DNA from: Actinomycetota bacterium
Lineage (GTDB): Bacteria; Actinomycetota; UBA4738
DNA: 17,703 bases
Assembly (NCBI GenBank): GCA_005888465.1
Contig: VAYJ01000073.1
Span: 1 to 17,703, forward strand
Reading direction: 5' to 3'
Shown here: positions 15,115 through 17,703 of the stretch, in pieces
Position numbering within the stretch: position 1 is the first letter of the stretch
How the letters are laid out: every line of letters starts with the position of its first letter
Made by a program: the position numbers and the translations under genes
Notes under the pieces: generated by a model
What the model was told of the DNA's origin: nothing
What the model saw: only the letters and a program-made list of their open reading frames with translations
Databases searched by the model: none

Positions 15115-15422
15115 ATGAAATGGGTCACCCGAGAGAAGGCGCGCGTCGATCGCATCGCATGCCCCTGGCTCATCACACGCTTCATCGACAAGGAGCCAGC
15201 GTTCCTCTTCTGACGGATCCCGCGCTTCGCGAGCTTGCCCTGATCGTACGCGGGGCCGACACGGAGGCGCGTGAGCTCACGCCAGAATCCGCGGGCCTGT
15301 ATGCGGTGGCGACCGGGTTTCAGGCCATCGCGCGGGACGACTTCGACAACATGAAACTGCAGTTCCCGGTCTACGACGCGCTGTATGACTATTGCCGGGC
15401 GCGGTTGACGGCGGCAAAGTAA
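15115..15422 (+). pseudogene. Stand-alone ChrB C-terminal-domain protein, internally deleted
   Basis: ATG 15115 (AAAGGA at 15101-15106) opens MKWVTREKARVDRIACPWLI and runs to PAFLF, then hits TGA 15211-15213. The rest of the domain continues in another frame, LTDPALRELALIVRGADTE to DALYDYCRARLTAAK, ending at TAA 15420-15422. Compared with the C-terminal domain of the chrB copy upstream (WVTRPRPHIDRIASAWLI), about 37 residues are missing between the two parts, including the equivalent of GADFGHHGEDCTFE. The size is thus about 110 nt and out of frame. The intact relative is a short chromate-resistance protein of about 150 residues. It is almost certainly non-functional as sequenced. Confidence 0.8.
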
Positions 15423-15447
15423 ACGACGGCAAGACGCAGGGGGGTCC

Positions 15448-16374
15448 ATGATTCTCGAGCAGATTGCTGAAGTGCCGCTTCCCGCCCACGACAAGCCCGG
15501 CGGCTTCGATCATGCGGCGGTGCACGGACCACGGGGGCAGCTCTACGTTGCCCACACGGCGAACAATGCCGTGGACGTCATCGACTGCTCGACGCATGCG
15601 TATCTCGGTTCCATCTCCGGTCTCGAGGGTATCGCCGGCGCGCTGGTCTGTGAGGATCAGGACCTCGTGTTCACGTCAAACCGCGGCGAAGACACCGTGG
15701 GGATCTTCCCGGCGGGTCAGCCGGAGGCCCTGGCCAAGGTGAAGGTGGGGCTGAGGCCGAACGGTCTCGCCTACGACGCCGACCGTCGCCTGCTGCTGGC
15801 GGCGAATGTGGGGGATCCGGCGAGCCCGGGCTCGTTCACGGTGTCAATGGTTGACGTGGACGCTCGAGCGATGATCGCCAATGTTCCCGTGGCCGGCCGA
15901 ACCCGCTGGGTGGTCTTTGATCCTGGCACGGCCTGGTTCTACGTCAACATCGCCGATCCGCCCCAGATTGCGGTCGTGGACGCCACGAATCCGGGCTCCG
16001 TGGCCCGTATCTTTCCTGTCCCAGCTGCCGGTCCCCATGGCTTGGACCTGGATGTGGCAACCCGTCGGCTGTTCTGCGCCTGCGACGGCAAGACACTGGT
16101 CGTCCTTGGTTCCAAGTCGGGTGCCGAGCTGGCCCAGGCGGAGCTTGCCGGTATCCCCGATGTGATTTTCTTCAACCGGGAACGGCGGCATCTGTACGTA
16201 GCCATTGGCGATCCGGGGCTGATCGAAGTGTTCGAGACTGACCAGATGCGGCGCCTGGAAACGGTGCGCACGGAAGCGGGCGCCCACACGCTCGGGTTCG
16301 ACCACATGCGGAACACGCTTTACGCGTTTCTGCCCGATACCCATCGGGCCATGGTCTACGCTGACCGAGGCTAA
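15448..16374 (+). CDS. YncE-like beta-propeller protein
   Basis: The 308 residues are made of repeated four-strand blades with NHL/YVTN-type phrases: GQLYVAHTANNAVDVIDCST, DLVFTSNRGEDTVGIF, RLLLAANVGDP, AWFYVNIADPPQIAVVD, HLYVAIGDPGLIEVFE, TLYAFLPDTHRAMVY. These indicate a six- or seven-bladed propeller. There is no signal peptide at the start chosen (ATG 15448, AGGGGGG at 15438-15444), so it would be cytoplasmic, unlike many YncE relatives. Function is unknown, perhaps binding of a ligand or metal complex. It lies 25 bp after the ChrB-like pseudogene and is intact. The RND remnant frame overlaps its 3' end. Confidence 0.75.
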   Translation: MILEQIAEVPLPAHDKPGGFDHAAVHGPRGQLYVAHTANNAVDVIDCSTHAYLGSISGLEGIAGALVCEDQDLVFTSNRGEDTVGIFPAGQPEALAKVKVGLRPNGLAYDADRRLLLAANVGDPASPGSFTVSMVDVDARAMIANVPVAGRTRWVVFDPGTAWFYVNIADPPQIAVVDATNPGSVARIFPVPAAGPHGLDLDVATRRLFCACDGKTLVVLGSKSGAELAQAELAGIPDVIFFNRERRHLYVAIGDPGLIEVFETDQMRRLETVRTEAGAHTLGFDHMRNTLYAFLPDTHRAMVYADRG

Positions 16375-16375
16375 C

Positions 16376-16654
16376 CAGATAGACGCGATCGTCCAGGGGT
16401 CGATGGAACGGCTCAGCCCGATCCTGATGACCGCCCTCGTCACCGGCATCGGCCTGATCCCCCTGGCCCTCGGTGCCGGCGCGCCGGGCAAGGAGATCCA
16501 GCAGCCCATGGCCATCGTCATCCTCGGCGGGATCGTCACATCCACGGTGCTCAACATGGTGGTCATTCCCGCGCTCTATCTCAAGTACGGCCGCGCCGAG
16601 CCCCGGCGGCGTCGCGAGGAGCCCGCCATCGGCGCGGCGGCCGTCTCGGACTAG
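16376..16654 (+). pseudogene. C-terminal remnant of a heavy-metal RND efflux pump (CusA/CzcA type)
   Basis: From about QIDAIVQGSMERLSPILMTA to LNMVVIPALYLKYG the frame matches the last transmembrane part of heavy-metal RND pumps: the loop before helix 11, PLALGAGAPGKEIQQPMAIV, and helix 12. It then has a charged tail ending AAAVSD at the TAG (16652-16654). A complete pump has about 1,000 residues and only about the last 90 remain. Homology begins at or just after the TAA of the beta-propeller gene, so the upstream nine-tenths has been replaced by unrelated sequence. ATG 16403 could in principle start an 83-residue product, but such a fragment cannot pump. The truncation may be a recombination scar or a misassembly. 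Confidence 0.85.
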
Positions 16655-16796
16655 CGAGCGCGTCTCGGCAGCCGTCCGCCTGGCACGGTCGAGGTCGGAG
16701 TCGGTCACCACGCGGGCGACGCTCATCGGCGCGATCGTTCTTTTGGGAGCGATCGTCTTGTGGATCGTCTTCATTCTTCCCGCATACTGGGACTGA
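16653..16796 (+). other. Short hydrophobic reading frame after the RND remnant
   Basis: In a different frame from the RND remnant, the bases up to TGA 16794-16796 encode one convincing membrane helix: TTRATLIGAIVLLGAIVLWI followed by VFILPAYWD. No ATG or GTG lies between 16653 and the helix. The frame opens upstream at a GTG (16473) but overlaps the RND remnant in another frame. It could be a real single-helix protein with an unusual start, the 3' end of a broken gene, or chance. Confidence 0.3.
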
Positions 16797-16819
16797 GTCG
16801 AAGACGGAGCTGACCCGAC

Positions 16820-17703
16820 ATGCCTGTCCTCCAGGCCCTGCTCGCGGCTGCGACGTTCGGGCTGAGCGCCCCGCTGGCGAAGCGGCTGCTCGACGCCGCC
16901 TCGCCTCTCTTCTTGGCGGGACTTCTCTACCTTGGCGCCGGCGTGTTCCTCACCGCGGTGCGGGCCGTGACGCGGTCGCGGCGCTCGCCGAGAGCCCTCC
17001 AGCTGCGCGAGTGGGTGATCCTCGTCGGCGTGGTGCTGTCGGGCGGCGTTCTCGCGCCGCCGCTTCTGCTCTGGGGCCTCGCCCGGAGCACGGCGAGCGC
17101 ATCGTCGTTGCTACTGAACTTCGAGGTCGTCTTCACGGTGCTCCTGGCGGGTGTCGTCTTCCGCGAGCATCTTGGCGGCCGCGTGATCGTCGCCTCGATC
17201 ATCCTGGCCACCGGCGGCATCGTGCTCGGCTGGCCCTCCGGGCATCTTGACCTGCCGCTAGCGTCACTCGCGGTGGCCGGCGCGTGCCTGCTGTGGGCCA
17301 TCGACAACAACCTGACCCGTCTCATCGCTGAGGCCGATGCCGCCCTTGTGGCCCAGGTCAAGGGCTTGGCGGCCGGCACCGTGAACGTTGCCCTGGCGCT
17401 TGCCGCCGGCCACGCCGTGCCGCCACCGGCATCGATTGCCATCAGCCTCGTGATCGGCGCGGTCAGCTACGGCACGAGCCTCGTGCTCTTCATCCTTGCC
17501 ATGCGGGGCCTCGGGGCCGCGCGGACGGGCGCCTACTTCGCCCTGGGCCCGTTCTTCGGCGCCCTCGGCGGGGTCGTGCTGCTCGGCGAGCCGCTGACCG
17601 GCCGGCTGGCCCTGACCGGTACCCTGATGGCGGTCGGGGCTTGGCTGCTGCTCCGAGAGCGGCACTCGCATCGCCACCATCACGAGGCAGGGACGCACAC
17701 GCA
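16820..17703 (+). CDS. EamA/DMT-family transporter with His-rich C-terminus (3' partial)
   Basis: The frame starts at ATG 16820 (CGGAG about 11 bases upstream) and is open to the window end, giving 294 residues. It has two tandem EamA domains, each with about five helices. The first (about 1-140) contains AAATFGLSAPLAKRLL and LLLNFEVVFTVLLAGVVFRE. The second (about 148-278) contains AGACLLWAIDNNLTRLI and YFALGPFFGALGGVVLLGEP. These are the usual drug/metabolite transporter signatures. The tail after the last helix, RERHSHRHHHEAGTHT, is His-rich and may continue beyond the window, which suggests metal binding. DMT substrates are diverse, and none can be assigned here. Confidence 0.88.
   Translation, partial: MPVLQALLAAATFGLSAPLAKRLLDAASPLFLAGLLYLGAGVFLTAVRAVTRSRRSPRALQLREWVILVGVVLSGGVLAPPLLLWGLARSTASASSLLLNFEVVFTVLLAGVVFREHLGGRVIVASIILATGGIVLGWPSGHLDLPLASLAVAGACLLWAIDNNLTRLIAEADAALVAQVKGLAAGTVNVALALAAGHAVPPPASIAISLVIGAVSYGTSLVLFILAMRGLGAARTGAYFALGPFFGALGGVVLLGEPLTGRLALTGTLMAVGAWLLLRERHSHRHHHEAGTHT

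Noticed and set aside
14223..15422. A single 400-residue protein spanning DUF1259 and the ChrB fragment
   Set aside because: The continuous frame between about 14973 and 15209 encodes no recognisable domain. Both genes have their own start, stop and family endings in other frames, so the fusion is an accident of two deletions.

Overview
The window is very GC-rich bacterial DNA with tightly packed genes and many ATGA/GTGA start-stop overlaps. Nothing in it fixes the taxon. A complete System I cytochrome c maturation operon, a metal and chromate resistance gene set, and the general style fit a soil or subsurface lineage such as Candidatus Rokubacteria/Methylomirabilota or a deltaproteobacterium. 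That placement is inference only. No rRNA, tRNA, CRISPR array, IS element or origin was seen.

Region 1 (1-6834, + strand) is a cytochrome c maturation operon in the order ccmA (5' end cut off by the window), ccmB, ccmC, ccmD, ccmE, a small repeat ORF, ccmF, ccmG, ccmH, ccmI. CcmABCD export and load heme onto the chaperone CcmE. CcmF and CcmH ligate heme to apocytochrome. CcmG supplies reductant, and CcmI presents the apocytochrome. Most junctions are 4-nt overlaps. Two things are odd. A 63-bp tandem repeat sits between ccmE and ccmF and encodes a 64-residue basic repeat peptide coupled by ATGA to both neighbours. CcmG also has a CxxxC active site in place of CxxC. A likely internal promoter and a 22-codon ORF precede ccmC.

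Region 2 (6848-10518, - strand, convergent with ccm) holds two overlapping genes for a heterodimeric ABC exporter. One subunit has a degenerate Walker B (Asp for Glu), and the other has the matching non-canonical signature motif. The 171 bp upstream of it (10519-10689) shows no convincing gene, promoter or terminator.

Region 3 (10690-15422) is a chromate resistance block. chrA (- strand) and chrB (+ strand) diverge from a 77-bp region with a near-consensus promoter and an 11-11-11 inverted repeat, a likely operator. chrB is frameshifted between its two domains. It is followed by a secreted PepSY-like protein, a Tat-exported LamG/DUF1080-like protein, an LppY/LpqO (DUF1259) protein and a stand-alone ChrB C-terminal-domain protein. 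The last two each carry an internal out-of-frame deletion.

Region 4 (15448-17703, + strand) contains a YncE-like beta-propeller, the orphan last ~90 codons of a heavy-metal RND pump (CusA/CzcA type), a short hydrophobic reading frame, and an EamA/DMT transporter with a His-rich tail that runs off the window. Four damaged or truncated reading frames within about 5 kb mean either that the resistance island is decaying or that the assembly has errors there. This cannot be settled from the sequence alone. No stretch above 300 bases lacks a gene.
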